Of a stretch of DNA of 64,000 nucleotides, positions 49,101-63,289 are shown in pieces (the stretch's first letter is position 1; each line of letters starts with the position of its first letter). The translations under genes were made by a program, and so were the position numbers. This stretch comes from Mytilisepta virgata. Lineage: Eukaryota; Mollusca; Bivalvia; Mytilida; Mytilidae. The stretch lies in NCBI GenBank assembly GCA_028015205.1, contig CM051518.1, positions 57,236,978-57,300,977 of the forward strand, written 5' to 3'. Under the pieces are notes generated by a model that saw only the letters and a list, made by a program, of their open reading frames with translations, was not told the origin of the DNA and searched no databases.

Positions 49101-51370
49101 TCAAAACACCGTACCCTTTCCGATCATTATACGGTACACATTAACACGATACAATCACAATCAGTTGTACACATTTTCGTTACAATTTGCAACTCAAAAG
49201 ACAATTTAAAACTACTGACCTAAATGTTCATGTCTCCCTTAACTATCAGAACATTACGCCACTGATTTTGATCAAGTAAAATATATAGTTTAACATTTTA
49301 CGTGGTTTTGTAGGATATGTTTCAGGCTATTTTTGACAACCTGTTCAAATTTCATGTGTAATACAGAATACATTATTAATATTCACGTTTTACATAGCTG
49401 CGGGCGACCATGGATACTTAAATGTTGATGGAGATGTAAGTGCTAATATATTTCAAAATAAACGTATCGTTTCGGTTATCTCTATTTCCGGTACACGAGC
49501 CACAATCGGCAATATCCATTCTGCAGGGATACACAGTGACAATGATATCTAACAAATTGTAAAATGTAATAAATACCATGCCGTCAGCATCAAGATTCTA
49601 CAAATAAATAGGTTTATACCTGAGATATTAGAAACTTACATATTACTAGACATTGAACCCGCGCGAGCGCGGGAAAATAAGCATTTTTTTTTTGGTGGCC
49701 ATATTGACTTTAAAAAGTTATTACGGCCATGTCATTCATGGAACAGGAACTCAATATGGATGTTGTGGCAGGCTTCCTATAAACTTTCCTGTCAAGTAGG
49801 TGGTATCAACTGATAGTTTCATGTCTATATATACTGTAGTATTCCAGCAATGGATGTTAATGCAAACTTTAACCAAAGTCAATGAAGCGTGAAATTTAGG
49901 TCAACGTGACCCAATTGTCATATGGCTGTTCGTTACTACCGAAGATGTATCCACTGATGAAGTATCTGTGTGCCACGTAGAATTACCAAAATGAACCTTA
50001 AGGTTCCCTCAAAGTCAAAATCTATGACGAAAACACAACCACATAAATTGTCAATATTTTTATTGTTACAATTAATTCTGAACTGGAACTTGATGAAAAG
50101 CTTTCATTAAATACACATTTCATAATGCATTACCTTTTCCCTTCAGAATAAATATGAAAATGAAATTGTAGATGTAAACATTTCCTTAGAGACGGATGAA
50201 TTTTTCAAAAGATGGCGTGAGTAAGGTAGAGCATATTTTTGGAAAATAATTGTTCCAATTGTTTCATTGTCGTCATGGACAGGGCAAGCGAGGATTAAAT
50301 TCACAAATATATCCAATAATCAGACGATAAAAGCATTTTTAGTGTGTGGCTGCGTGTGCTGTCCACGTTTATAAAGATGTCCGAGATAAATTTCGTCATT
50401 AATGCTAAAGATGACCATTTGTTAAAAATATTTTTATCTAGGGAATTGTATGGTAGAGATATATTTAGACAGGTCACATGACAAATAATGTAAAAATAGA
50501 TAATGGTTGGTATTATCACTTTGTGCAAGGTAAACATCCGAGCAATCCAAAAAACAACTAAGTTAGGAATTTCTCTGAACTTTACCTTACTTCTTCATAA
50601 TCTTCAAAGTTCATAACCTTTACAGTTAGGAGAAATTGCGTTATTGTACAAAAACAATCCTGAATACCTGAAGAGAAACATCCCACTCGAAGGAGAATGT
50701 TTTTAATTTGTTTTATTCTTCTTCCGTAATTTCAAACAAAAATACATTTAAAATATGTGCATACTTGTTTATTTAAATCAATGTGTTAAAATGATGCATT
50801 CGAGAATATGTTGGGAGAATTCATATCAGATAAGTGCATACAAATTCCATTTGCACATAAACAAAACTGCAGTTTAAATTTATAAATGCAGATTGTCAAA
50901 TCCGATAATAACCTTTATAATCTGAACCATACATCGTTTATTTTGAACCACGCGTTGTGCCGCCTATTCGGCTAATTCGTAAATTTAGTATTATAGATAT
51001 TTATATATAATATATATATTATTTTTTTATTCAATTTTATATGGATATATTTCGAATATAAGTCTCACAGATACTACAAAAATGTTACCATTTGGATGTC
51101 ACATCAACACGAATGAAAAGGTTTGTAAGCTTTTTTGTTCTAAATCCTTACTTTTGAGCAAATTAAACATCTTTCCGTTTTGTGTATAAGTTCAATAAAA
51201 CTATTGGAATATTGTAACTGATAGATCTTCTCCGTAAGCACGCGGCATCTAAACCTAATGAATCAGGTACGTCAGAACACACTCCAAATACACATAAGTT
51301 TGCAAAGCCTTTGTTAGTGATTTTACATTTCTTTGTATTGTTTATACTTGTGAGTGTAGTTTTATTTTAG
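46184..51370. other. Repeat-rich region upstream of AKR copy D, no gene seen
   Basis: 46184-46235 and 49550-49645 match the sequence upstream of copy C exon 1; the sections between and after look inserted. The region contains the dispersed repeat at 47690-48640 and, at 47320-47400, a 'cagacactgaatagtg' and 'aaaccggttttatgggtacc' repeat also seen at 5840-6275. No exon or long frame is convincing. Confidence 0.55.
47690..48640 (+). repeat. Dispersed mollusc repeat, plus orientation, long copy
   Basis: Head 'gaggctctcaagtgcctgta' with 'tcgctcacttgg', then sub-blocks each with 'tggccaact', 'gga.cattc.tgcaa' and 'gtagtttcagagaagat'. The sub-blocks at 48190-48330 and 48500-48640 are near copies of each other. 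Confidence 0.75.
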
Positions 51371-51600
51371 ACACTCAGTATTAGCGGCTGAATTCGTCAC
51401 AAGCTGTTTATATGGGACCAATTGGAGCTTGCTATACACCGTGGGCAAAATTCTTATCTTGAAAGCTCTACCACGACAAGTGTACGACGTATTTTTTATT
51501 CACATTTTCCCAATTTCTCCTTTCATTTCTTCATATACACTAATAGTATTAATAAAAAAGTCACTTATTTTTTCCTGGCTAGATTCACTTTTTCAGGTAT
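51371..51600 (-). repeat. Displaced piece of the AKR upstream region
   Basis: 'agacactcag.a.t..cggctgaattcgtcacaag' and the following 200 bp match 40737-40960 upstream of copy C exon 1. It is the far end of the duplicated block, separated from copy D by insertions. Confidence 0.65.
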
Positions 51601-52454
51601 AATATATTTCTGCCCTTTAATTGTTATGAAACGCGTTCGCTTCACTGATACTAAAATCAGGAGTCTGGAATACGAAGTTGAAACTAGCAACCTTTGTCAT
51701 TATTCCATCATAGGACTGGCATCGAGTCAGCAGTAGCTATTCGAAATTAATACACCATTGAAATGCACTAACTTTGAAACATTTGTACATATTCATATAG
51801 CATTTTAGTTTTTCCAGATAGATTGAAGATTTTAGGCCGAATATATCAAACACTAGTGTAGAGGCTAATTTGGCAAAATCTACTACATGACATAGGTATA
51901 ATAAAATGGGTACTGGTATCTGTAAGATATCGTGCTGGTATAACCAAATCACAAAGTATATCACTAGCTTGTTTTTAGTATTTCCCAACGAGGCAAACTC
52001 GGAACGACAGAATTCGCAATTTTTCAATACTTTAAGGGCAGTATCTCTGGAACGGAAAACACCATACCCAAATTCAAACTTGGCCTGTATATTGTTGGAA
52101 TTAGAATTGTCTATATTTTTTTTTACATTTGACCTCAAGTTAGTAAAAATTCACAATTTGTCCGTATATACAGGGGAATAACTCTGGAACGGTAAAACCC
52201 AGTGAATTGTAATAATAAGTATCGAGTCAACACATTTCTTAAAGGCAAACTCAAGTTAGGGTGTGCAAAGTACAAAATGATGTATTTATTATGGCAACAA
52301 GAACTGTTTGTAAGGTTTGAAACATTAAGCAAAGGAAAACTCAATTTCAATAATCATTATGCTAAATTGCAGATTTAAATACCATAAAGCAAAGCCGAAG
52401 CCCAACTAAGGACAGGGTTATTCCTGGAGGACATATTCCTTAGTTGCCGAAAGT

Positions 52455-52660
52455 CCATTACCTTTGATACCAATTTCGATGCACAAGATATGCACATTTC
52501 GTCGATTTAAGACTCACCAGTTGTGCTCAATGCCTAAAATCTTGAAAACCTAACTAACAATCAAATCGAAAACAGTCGAGGAGCAAATTCACAAATGCCA
52601 AAATGACCAAAAGTGGGGAAGCCAAAACCGTCTAAGGACAGAGCTATGCACGAAGGAGAT
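52455..52660 (+). repeat. Short dispersed repeat, 'tgcacatttcgtcgattta' family, longest copy
   Basis: It begins 'gataccaatttcgatgcacaagat' and runs through 'ggagcaaattcacaaatg' to 'aggacagagctatgcacgaaggag'. Matches at 40330 and 28230 (reverse). Confidence 0.6.
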
Positions 52661-52784
52661 GCTAAAGATGTGAAGTACATATTTTTACGCAGGTACAGAA
52701 ATATTGACAACTGAGCTTGTTATGCCATCTGGAAAAAAAGTTTTTTGTTTACATTTTATGTATGGATTCAGTCTGCTCTGTGTT

Positions 52785-52992
52785 TCCAAGATTCAACACC
52801 TTTTTAAGGCCATATGGATCAAAACGTTGGGCAATTTTTACTTTGGTTATTGTGTTTTTGTGATTTCGTATTTGGCTTTGTTCGGCTTATGTATTTTGTA
52901 CATTTAAGTCGTTTCATGCCCCTTTTAACAGCTCACCATTTTCATTTATTTTCCTCGTTCTCTATTGTCGTATGAGCTGTTTCGCAACATAC
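52785..52992 (-). repeat. Dispersed repeat, reverse-complement partner of 4298-4500
   Basis: Reverse-complemented, it shares long phrases with 4298-4500. The two copies lie about 48 kb apart in opposite orientation. Confidence 0.7.
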
Positions 52993-55900
52993 TTTTTTTT
53001 ACCAATAATATATTATAAACCACAAATATATTTCAGATGAAAGAACGACATAGTCGAACATGTTTACAAAAGGAACAGAGAAACGAGAACGGGCGTCTTG
53101 AATACAGAGGGTTGATAGTATAAGCTTTATTCTTGACTCATGTACATTTAATATTCTTAGTACACTCTAAATGGGATTTTGATTGTAATCTTATTTTCAT
53201 AAATGATTTCCTTCTATGCAAGCACTATCTGTCAATGAATCAAAAGTCTTGCCCAGTAAAAGCATCAGATCAAGAAAAATAATAATTCCAGCAGAAATAT
53301 CATATGGCCATTGACAAAAGCATGGTTTCGGAGTGCTTGCTCATAATCTTATTGGAGTAGCTTTCGAATTAAAACCAAATGACCATGGTAGATTATCAAA
53401 CGAATATTAGAACAACTAGGGTGGTTTTCTTAGTTGCTGTTTAGTGTTCAGTGGCATAATCTGGAGAATATGTTGATGTAGGTTGGACTCCAAATTCAGA
53501 TGTGAAATTGTTCAAGCTCACTGATTTCTTGATCATGAGGCAGTTTCATAGTTAATAATATTCATATATGCATGTCTATATATTCAGAAATGACAAAGTA
53601 CAGAGAGCACTTCAAACACCAAAAAATAATTGGAAATATTGAAAATAGAAACAGAGTTATCATAGCAACATTTCAAATTTTTTTTGTAAAAAATAGTAAA
53701 TAAATATGCAATTTTACCAATGTTCAACTAAAAGGTCTTGTGTGGAGTTTCAGTCTAGATGAGCCTCATTTTTTCAAGTTCTACATAAAAATTTTGTTTT
53801 TTCATCAAAGTGATTTTTGGAGTTGACTGCTTCAATCCGGATAATATTTTTTATGGCCTCTTAGAACCTATGTTATTGTTGCTTGATATTGTCCTGAATT
53901 TTTTTTAAAACTTATTCTTAGTACATGCTATGCCTTTTTTCACCAATTTTGAAGCCTGCCCCTTTTGCTGAATTTTGGAGCCCTCATTTTTTTCAAATTT
54001 CTTTTTTGGCTCTCCCGTATATAAAAAAAACGTTGTTCCATTAAATAAGTATGCTTGGACGAGATAATCCGATAAATGTTTTATCACCGGGGAATATTTA
54101 ATATGCCCTTTGTTTAATAACCCTCAAGGGATTATTGCACTAATTTAATCCTTGTTCAAAGGAGCAAAATTAACAGTTATACACACAGCAGCCAACAACT
54201 GACCAAATTATCACTTATACTTATGACAACTCATTCAAACTTTCTAAAACATCAACTTTGAAAATTGTACTTTAAAAACAAGAACAACCGAAAAACAGTT
54301 ACATAAAGGGCTAAAAATAAATATAAAGAAATAAATTATAATTATAGCAATTATTCTATTGAAACAAAATATAAAAGATACATTGATTTTTCATAACAGG
54401 TTACTTAGTCATAAAAAATTGTATAAAAAAAGTTATTTCAAATCAATAGTAGAAAAGGTAAAAAAAGTTTGAAGTTTTATATAACAATACAATTATAATA
54501 TAATAAAATTAAAACAAATGAATATAGTTAAATAGTTAAATAAATATGTAACATAAGAAAAATAAATAGAAGGGAATAAACAATTACAAAATGAAAGATA
54601 GTCATTCCTTAAAATGTCAGATATCACATTTTATGTGCAAAAAAAAAATATATATCTGGCAACACCAACATACATTAACTTATATTTTTAAGTTACATAG
54701 ATGGAATTACAAAATTTATGTCTATAATAAATGGTTAATTAAATAAAATAATTTGAATCAACAGAGGTATTTGTTTCTTTAGATAAGCATTTTCAACAAC
54801 ATGGCAATTTTTGTGTTAACATTTGCACCAATTTTTGTAAGCGAAAATTATGCTATAAGTTACAAATCTAATTTGGAAGGTTTCTGTTTGTTCTATATAG
54901 CACAATTGCTTTTCTTTAATCAAACAGGAAATATTTATTACTATATAAAGGGTACAATGGCTTTTGGAAAAAGTGACTTCTATCTCCGAGGCAGAATAAG
55001 GAGAAATGGAGACTCATTAGGAGAACTGAATGTATCGAGATCTTAGCTTAACATGAAATATATAGCTTTACACATAAAAAATGCAGAAATACAAATTCTA
55101 ATCTCATATTTGTCAGTTAAAAGCTTTCTTGACTCATTATTTCAATGACTTTCCTAGGTTATACATATCTTTAGACTCAATCAATTATGGGTTTCTTCCT
55201 TTCTTTTTACATAAATATTACTCTCATACCTGTCAGAAAAAGATATGAATCTGCATACCTAAATAATTTTCAACCGTGGCTGAGACTTATTAAATTTTGA
55301 ATCAAAACCGAATTGTTTATTTTTGTTATACCTTTTACCAATGCTGGAAATATAAAACTGCCGGTTTTTAATGCTTCAATTGATTTATTGATCACGATTT
55401 CTAATAATTAAAAATGAGTCTGTTTAATTTTTCAGATATGGCAGAATTAATCAAATTTTTTGTCACGTCATTGCTGATTTGAATCAAGCAGACTGGGATG
55501 ATTTTGCATGAAAATCAAAGAGAATGGAAATATTGAATGAGAAGCCATATTGATATATATAATAAAGAAACTATAACAGACAAATCAAGATTGCAAAAAC
55601 AGAATTCTATTTTAAAACAAAAAAAATTATCATGTTCAATCAAAAACCTACAAAATTTACAATTCTTATCTCATATACATGTATGTGAAATAAAAATCTC
55701 ATGTTATCAAAATTTTGGGATTTATTCTCTATAATATTGAAAATTTTTTTTTTAAAGAAAACCAATATTTAAAATATTCATAACAAGATCCTCGGATGAG
55801 TTAACTTGCTTCTACATATAAGAGAGGAGGAGGGAATATTCCACTATGGTGAACCTCTAAAATTGTCAAGTACAGACTAATTTCAAAGTTGTTCACTAAA

Positions 55901-56764
55901 TAATAGTTTTAAATATTTAAAGACGTGTACATACAATGTATATATCTAAAATATTACTTTATGAGACGATCTTTTATGTGATAAATACTGAATCAGATAA
56001 TGCTTTCAAAAGGTCACAAAATATTCCTGAGAAATTGCAACAAAATACAGTCAAACCTCCCTAAAAGGTCACCTTACTTAACCAACTGCCTTCCTTCAGT
56101 GGGAATCTTTTAATTCCCCAAATATAACTTGAATAATTGGTCATCTCTCTGATGTGGTCAGCGGCTACACAAATGTTATCACAGTCATTTTCCCTTCCAA
56201 ACCTTTTTAAAACATTGTAAATTGACTTTCGAATGATCTTTTATTACAGGTAGTGCTTAGTTATCTCTCAAATTATCAACCGCTTCATTTATATTTTGTT
56301 TGTTGTTGAAAAAAAAATGTGGTCACTTCAAACAAACCGCCCTATTTTTTAATGTTCTAGACCGTTCTGGACCAAACAATCCAGATTTGACAATCATAGT
56401 GAAACTTGATTAAACACACCCACTTTACCCTTGTCCCAATAGTGACAATTAAAAACAGGTTTGACTGTAATGTCTTAATGTCAAATGACTATAATTATGC
56501 ATTACAAAATAAGTATAACACTTTACTGTACATCCAGTTTGAGATTTGTATTTTCACTTGGCTATTAAGCGAAACTTTATATATATGCAAAAGTCAAAAC
56601 TATATTTATCATAGTCAAAAGCAGCCAATAGAGGTTGCTAAAATGGTCTTACAATGTCCAACATCCATTTAATTTAAAACTTCATTTACATCTCTTTAAA
56701 GGTCAAAGATTCCAAATGGTGACTTTTGCATATACATGTTTAACCCTGATCTGAAACATATATA

Positions 56765-59700
56765 TTAATTATGATGGAGATGAAAGTTAGCTGTATCCTT
56801 GTCAGCAATAACTTTGATGATTTTCTCTGGTCTCTGAGCCTGTGCCTTGATGTAGGAGTCAAGATCAACATTTATGGCATTGAGATTTGTAAAGTATTTC
56901 AATTTCTGGGCATCTTGCAGCTTCTTATCCTACAATTTAAATTGACTGTTAAATTCATTGATTGATAATTCTTTAATCTCCAGGCACAATTATTGCATGC
57001 ATATCACAAAGAGAACATGTGATGTGATATAAATATGAATCCTGATTTGTACTAGACTCACATTTCTAGCTCACAAAATAACTATATACAGAAATACATG
57101 TCACTGAACTACAAGACACATTATTCCAACTCTGGGTTGACAAGTATTTGCTTGAAGACTCCTAAGTTCTAAGTGGAGAAGCAGCAATCACCAGTTTTGA
57201 CATTTTGTGTTTGACCTTACAAGGCATCAAACTTGGGACTTTCTCAGAGCATTCCTCAAAAATGTCACTACGACACTGAAGATTTCTGAAGAAGTATAAA
57301 ATTTGTGCTGTCTGTAAAATTTTTCAAATTTAACTTGAAAGTTTTACTAAGACATTTTTAATATGCACAGTAAATAAATTATCAAAATCAAGAAAATGTC
57401 TCTTTATTATTTAATAGCAAGCGCAGCAAGCTCTATAGGAGCATATGCATTTCTACATATGGGTCATTTAGAAAAATCTTTGTTTAAATGAGGCAGCCAT
57501 ACTGTGCTACATACATAGAAAAAGCTTCATTCGGCGGAAACTAAATTAAGGAAAATAACTTGCTTAAAATTATAATTTTAGAATCAGAATCATGATACCG
57601 AAAATGAGTTTCTGGAAAGGGCTATTGCTGTGCTCACATCATTAGCCACGCCAACAGCATAACAGAAATGGTAGGCTAAATTCAAAATATATTTGTCATC
57701 AGAATGAATCCAAATGATCAGAAACAGTATGACCAATGATTATCATATACTTATAATTGGATTAATTGGATGTGATTTCATTAATGCATACCTCATTTAC
57801 ATATGTACTTAAAAGTATTTGAATAAGAATAATATTAACTGATTCTTTTAATTTAATTTTTCTTTTTAAATTGTGCATTAATTGTTGTTCTTCATTTGAA
57901 AATCACTATTATTTTATTACAATACCTCCAATATTGCTGTGTTGTCTTGGATCCAGACATCTCTAACATTCTTCTCTTTCTGTAGTCCCAGCATTAATTT
58001 GTGTTTTATTCTGTCTCTATAAATATGTCAAATGAAAATCATTAAAAAATTTCATGTTGCCTTTAGAAGAGAACAGGGTATGTTTTTTTTTGTTATTGCT
58101 GGTCACGAACACATGGTAAAATTATAGTAATTGCCTGTTGCGACCAAGATCTGTTTTTGCAAGAGCAATAGACACAAATCCACTAACAATTATTGTCAAG
58201 TAGACCAGTGTTCCAATTATCCAATTTTTCACTGGCTTTATTTATTACCATTTTATAAGAAAAAACACAAAACAAGTTTGCCTTAACTATAATACTATGT
58301 GAACCAAGTCCAACATATTACAAAAAACAAAAAGAATCTAGATTTATGTAGTGAAGAAAGTCTACTTAGTGCAGTTTTCCGCAAATTTCTGGAATCACAA
58401 TACATACATGTATACACCACCATGTTGAATGACTGGATTTGTACTCACTGATCCCAGATCAATTATGGTGCAATTCATAAATAAAAAGGCAGCACAATTC
58501 ATTCAAAAAAAAAATTTCTGTTCTTAAATACTTCATATTAAGACAGATTATTTAATAAACCAATCATTAATAGGAAATTTGGGAAATAAAAGCTTGCAAA
58601 AATTAAATAAGGGTAAAATTCCTTTTTTAATGATGTCATATTTGAAAAAAACAGTGAAATAAAATAATGAAAACAGAAAATCTGCTTTTAGAAAAAAGTA
58701 GATATATTTATAAGATTTGCTACAGCTAATAATTTATTAAAACTAAGAGACATGGTTACAGATATAGACATTTCAAACAGTTTTTCAATTATTTCAGAAA
58801 AAAAATCCTGTTTTTATAGGATACACAATAGAATGAATTATCAATATTCCTGCTAACCTAAAATACAGATAAGCAGCACCCTGTCTTCTTCCAGTGCACC
58901 TCCCTGCCCCTTTTAAAGTGCTTTCCTCCGACTTTAAATATGATATAAATACAGTAAAATAAATTTTTATACAAATAAACAAGACTGAATGAGATAGTCC
59001 TAGCTGGAATACTGATTAAGTGGCAGTGACTGTAAATGGAAATATCAATAGCTTCTATTCTTACTTCTCCATTTCTTGTTGGTGTTTTACATTTTCTTCT
59101 TCAAGCTTTTGTTCTGAAAACAAAAAATGTGTTAATGCACAGTAATATTTTCTTTGAATGTTTTTGTAATACAATATATAAATATGTGTAGTACAATAAT
59201 TTTCCAGAAAATTCTTCTATTGCAGAGTTTGTTCTTGTCAAGACAGGTTTTTCACCTGTTGCATCAACCAATTAGGTTCGTTTTAGGCTGTTCGTGTTAA
59301 TAGTTTTATATCCTTAGCAAATGCCAAAGATTACTGGAAATCAAAAAATGTTTCATCACTAAATATTGTTATTTTTTTCTATTTACAAGAATTGAGTCAA
59401 ATTCATAATACAGGGAAGAAGCAGGTTAATACTGTATTCCTCAAAAGAGGAATGTCTTTGTCTGTTGAACAGAGAATATGTATTATTAAACATAAATAAA
59501 TAAATACAATTTATATTAAATAGAATTATGAATAAAATCACTGTATTTCAACAATACCAATAGCCAATAAATAGTTTTTTGGCTGTTATCCCATGAAACT
59601 GTTCATTGGCAGCATGGTATTTTATTCCAGAGCATTCTGTAATGACAGACCCAGAGAATTCTAAATGTTAATACAGCAGACAACAAATGGAAGCATTGAT

Positions 59701-62588
59701 AACAGGAAATTGCTAGGCTAATTTCGTAAATTATAAATTTCAAAATGTATCTTTAACAATTTCTAACTGATCAAATTGGAAATAAAACATTAATATGCTG
59801 ATAACAAGGTTTGTCAGATGAATACAATATTTTTAAAAATTTTTGTATAATAAAATATGTATTGATGACTAAGAGGACAATAGCAAGTTACTGCCCCTGC
59901 ACCCCCTCCCCCCTCGGCACCCCCTATTTCCTCCAACCTAGGGAAATAGCTGGTACTTTTGGAACATTAAACTTGCTACTGTCCTCCTAGGCATTTAGTA
60001 GGTATATACTAACCTATCTGTATTCTGTCTTTTTCATTTTTCAATTTCATATCTGTCATTTCTTGTTCTTGTTCTTCTGTTTCATACTGTAAAGTAAAAA
60101 AGTTAATAATCATTCAACATTTAAAAAATTATCTAGCTAACAACTTATAAATGGAAATTATATAACATGAAATGTACTAAAAAAAGATTACAATGTAGAC
60201 AAAAAATTCTAACTGTAGAATTTCAGTCACAAAACACATCCCCATGGACCAAAAATAACCATCTGTGTTTATAAAGTAGTTTTAATTAAGGTACTAGATT
60301 AATTATTAACAGAGTTCCTACTGAAACAAAAGTCCCACTGTTCACATGTATTTCAAAAGCAAAATCAATAGAACAGAACTTCATTTAGAAGTGATATGAA
60401 AATTTATAATGGTGAGAATGTTACACCAAATTATCTTTTACCACTTACAGCCATTTTCAGATTCGTTCTTATTTTGACAGCATTGTCATGTAATTTCTGC
60501 AGCGTTTCGTGAGTATGGAAACCTCTGTATACCACTTTGGAGATTTCGTATCCTATCTGCTTACTTCTCTCTAATAATTGTGGGTAATTGGACAGATCGT
60601 TTAATGCAGAAGAGTTCTCCATAAATTCTATGTATCTAAAATGACATAAATAACCTTGTCTCGGTAACAAATATAAATTATACACATTGTACCAGCCTAC
60701 AGAATGTTTAAATGTGTGAAGTATGGAAATTCCTAAAAAACCTCAATTACAAATCTAAACCTTTGCATCATTATTATTAATTGGAACTAATGACTTAGAA
60801 ATTTTTATGAATAAAAGTGTACACTTATTACATGTACAGTACCAGACAGAAAATGATTTGGCTATATCTCACATAGAATAATATTAACACATTTAGTCAA
60901 TCATAACCTTGGCTTTCATATATTTTACAGTCCTTTATGAAGTACTTACGTGTATTTGACAGCATAAGCTATGATATCAGCACATACACAGCTAAAACAG
61001 AAAATAAGAAATATTTATTTTCAAGTTTTAACATAATTTCTATTTTGAAATAAAAGAAAAGTCTATGTTTCTGTTATAAAACCAACATTTTTTATAACAA
61101 AATTCAATGAAAAAGTTAACTGGATGCTCAGGATTCTGATTAACAACAGTAAGAGAAAACTCATGATTTTTCCTTCTCACAGTAACAGACACAAGACAAA
61201 ACTTCTGTAGCCTGTTGGGCTCAAAATATGATAGTGCGCCAAAAAGAATCACTAGCCTAGATATTTTAACTACTGTATATGTCTCAAATTAATTTTGATT
61301 CATTCAACCAATTTGTTTCAGGGAAAATATCCTAAATAATTATTCCAAAAAAAATATCTATTCAATGTATTGCCCATTTACTATGACAAAATGTTACAAA
61401 ATTGGGATATATGTCATAACAAGAGGCTCACCAGAGCCTGTATCGCTCACCTGGAGTCTGGTTTTAATTGGACAATTAATCAACTATTTGACCAAGTTAG
61501 TTGCAATTGGTTCAATTGTTCAAGGAAAATTTGTTGAATATTTATTTTTCATAAGGTTTAATGTTAAAATATGTTCCCTGATGGTGGTAGTCCTGGCAGG
61601 AATAAGGGTGAACCTTAAATAAATGTAACAGAACCCGACCTCAAATTACACAAACCAATAACTCCTAAATAGAATTTGGGATTCCCTTCAAAATTTCAGG
61701 GTAGGTAGATCTCAACATGGCAAACATTTTTAAATTTATTTATCGACATTGTCAACAGTTGTAATGAGAAGCATGCATGAGTTTGTTCCTGAACAAAGTT
61801 ACCTTATATGAGAATTCATATACAATATTAAAATTATCTCTTTTCTACATGATTTAATACCCGTTTATAATAAAAATATGAATTTTGATACAATACCATG
61901 GTATCTATATCTTTAAGCTCATAAAACACCATAAGCTTGACTCTAATGGCTGCATCATCAGCTGTTCTTACTTCGTCTACCTACAAAATAAAAACAAAAT
62001 GCCATTTCTCATACATCTTTTATGCTAGAACAGAAAAGTAAATGAACTTGAATATTTATATCTGCTGACTATTTTATTTGAACCATGTTTGCAAAAACTC
62101 TTCAAAGTTGAAATTTATGTGCACATAATAATATGACCTCCATGCAGAATACAGGAAAAGTTTTCAATAATGTTCAGCTCTTGTTCACTTCTCTCCCCTG
62201 ACATAAATATCTCCAAATCCAAACCTAAATGTTACATAAGAGATACATTGCATTTTACCATGGTAGGATTAATTTTCTTAGTTTATTCATTAACTTGTAA
62301 TAACAACTATGTAGTTAATATTTTTAAATTTACCAGACCCTCATGCTAAGATTATTTCTAATTTATAAAACCCATGTTATTATAATTCACCAGAATTTTT
62401 TTTTGAAACAGACAAATCAAAAAATACAAAATACAAGTAAACAAGATATAGTGGTGAAAGATATATCTTAACTCACGTTGTAATAAAATTGGTCTGGAAT
62501 AATTTTGATTTTTCTAAACATGTCCTTGTTTGGTATTAGTCTGGTTTTGTTGTCAGGATCAACACCATGCCAACAAAATTCATGAAAC
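56765..62588 (-). CDS. SPFH/band-7-like protein, 3' part of the gene
   Basis: Eight exons in gene order on the minus strand: 62477-62588, 61897-61980, 60950-60991, 60449-60635, 60014-60086, 59065-59113, 57926-58016, 56765-56929 (stop 56765-56767). All are GT/AG and the phases join, except that a short exon (about 15 codons) seems to be missing between 61897 and 60950. The protein begins mid-domain with IPDQFYYNVDEVRTADDAA and VKLMVFYELKDID, then CADIIAYAVKY and RSKQIGYEISKVVYRGFH. A Glu/Lys/Gln-rich helical stretch (TEEQEQEMTDMKLKNEKD) follows, and the end is ADKDTANFHLHHN. I recall this pattern from uncharacterised animal and protist proteins related to SPFH scaffold proteins; that family call is moderate. 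The 5' exons lie beyond 62.6 kb or the right edge. Function unknown. Confidence 0.8.
61420..61760 (+). repeat. Dispersed mollusc repeat, short copy with typical head
   Basis: 'acaagaggctcaccagagcc' with 'tgtatcgctcacctgg' is the clearest example of the head seen at 47692 and 28971. It sits where the missing exon of the SPFH-like gene would be expected (60992-61896). Confidence 0.75.
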
Positions 62589-63289
62589 CTAAAAATCATA
62601 ACAAAGATAATAAAATGCTCCGCTGGGCGCAGCTAGATACGACCGCAGATGTCGAACCCTGAATAGTTGGGGCAATTATGAACACAACATTCAAGCTTGA
62701 TACAATACTGAATTTGGATTGTGAATAAATATTTGACACAGCATAGGTTTCTGACACAGAATGAATGTTGTCTAAGAACTTAAAAATTTTTAATTTACCT
62801 ATTCAAACCATATCAGTATTATTTGTTTTTATATATAAATCAGAAATAACCAATTTAAAATTTAAAATTGGGCACACATATCAATTTCTTGCTACTGCGC
62901 AATACTGTGCAATTGAAAATTTCTTGCTATTGGGCAATACTGTGCAATTGAAAATTTCTTGAAATATTTGACACATAATAGGTTTCTGACACAGAATAAC
63001 TGAAATCAAAGAACTTAGAATTGGTCATATGATTTGAATTTATATTCAATTTTTTGCTTCTTGTGCAATACAATATGCTGTGGAGAATTAGTTTAAACAT
63101 ATTTTATTGCTATAAAACACAGCAAAAGGATCAGACACAAGTAAATCATACTTATGAAGTCTTCTCCTAATATATTAACATACAAAACAATAGTAGAGCA
63201 TGCATTACATACGTACACATATATATATAAATATACTAATATAATCTGCTGATTATAACAAAATTACAATGGTTTACAATGATTGGACG
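62589..63289. other. Right-hand intron or flank, nothing coding
   Basis: It contains a short local duplication ('ctatt(g)ggcaatactgtgcaattgaaaatttctt' at about 62893-62960) and 'atatatata' runs near 63220. Probably an intron or the 5' flank of the SPFH-like gene. Confidence 0.5.

Larger units (their letters stand above)
51601..56764. other. Intergenic, repeats and AT-rich DNA
   Basis: It contains two units of an 'actctggaacggaaaac'-type repeat (about 52030 and 52170), the short repeat at 52470, and the reverse-complement partner of 4298-4500 at 52785-52992. From 53.1 to 56.7 kb I see only AT-rich sequence, and no splice-bounded coding block. Confidence 0.5.

Noticed and set aside
51737..52138. 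Minus-strand frame of 133 codons
   Set aside because: It overlaps a repeat with 'actctggaacgg' words, has no domain, and shows no splice or promoter support.
61040..61252. Minus-strand frame considered as the missing SPFH-like exon (words HPVNFFIEF)
   Set aside because: A usable acceptor exists, but the donor phase does not fit the next exon and the similarity is too weak.
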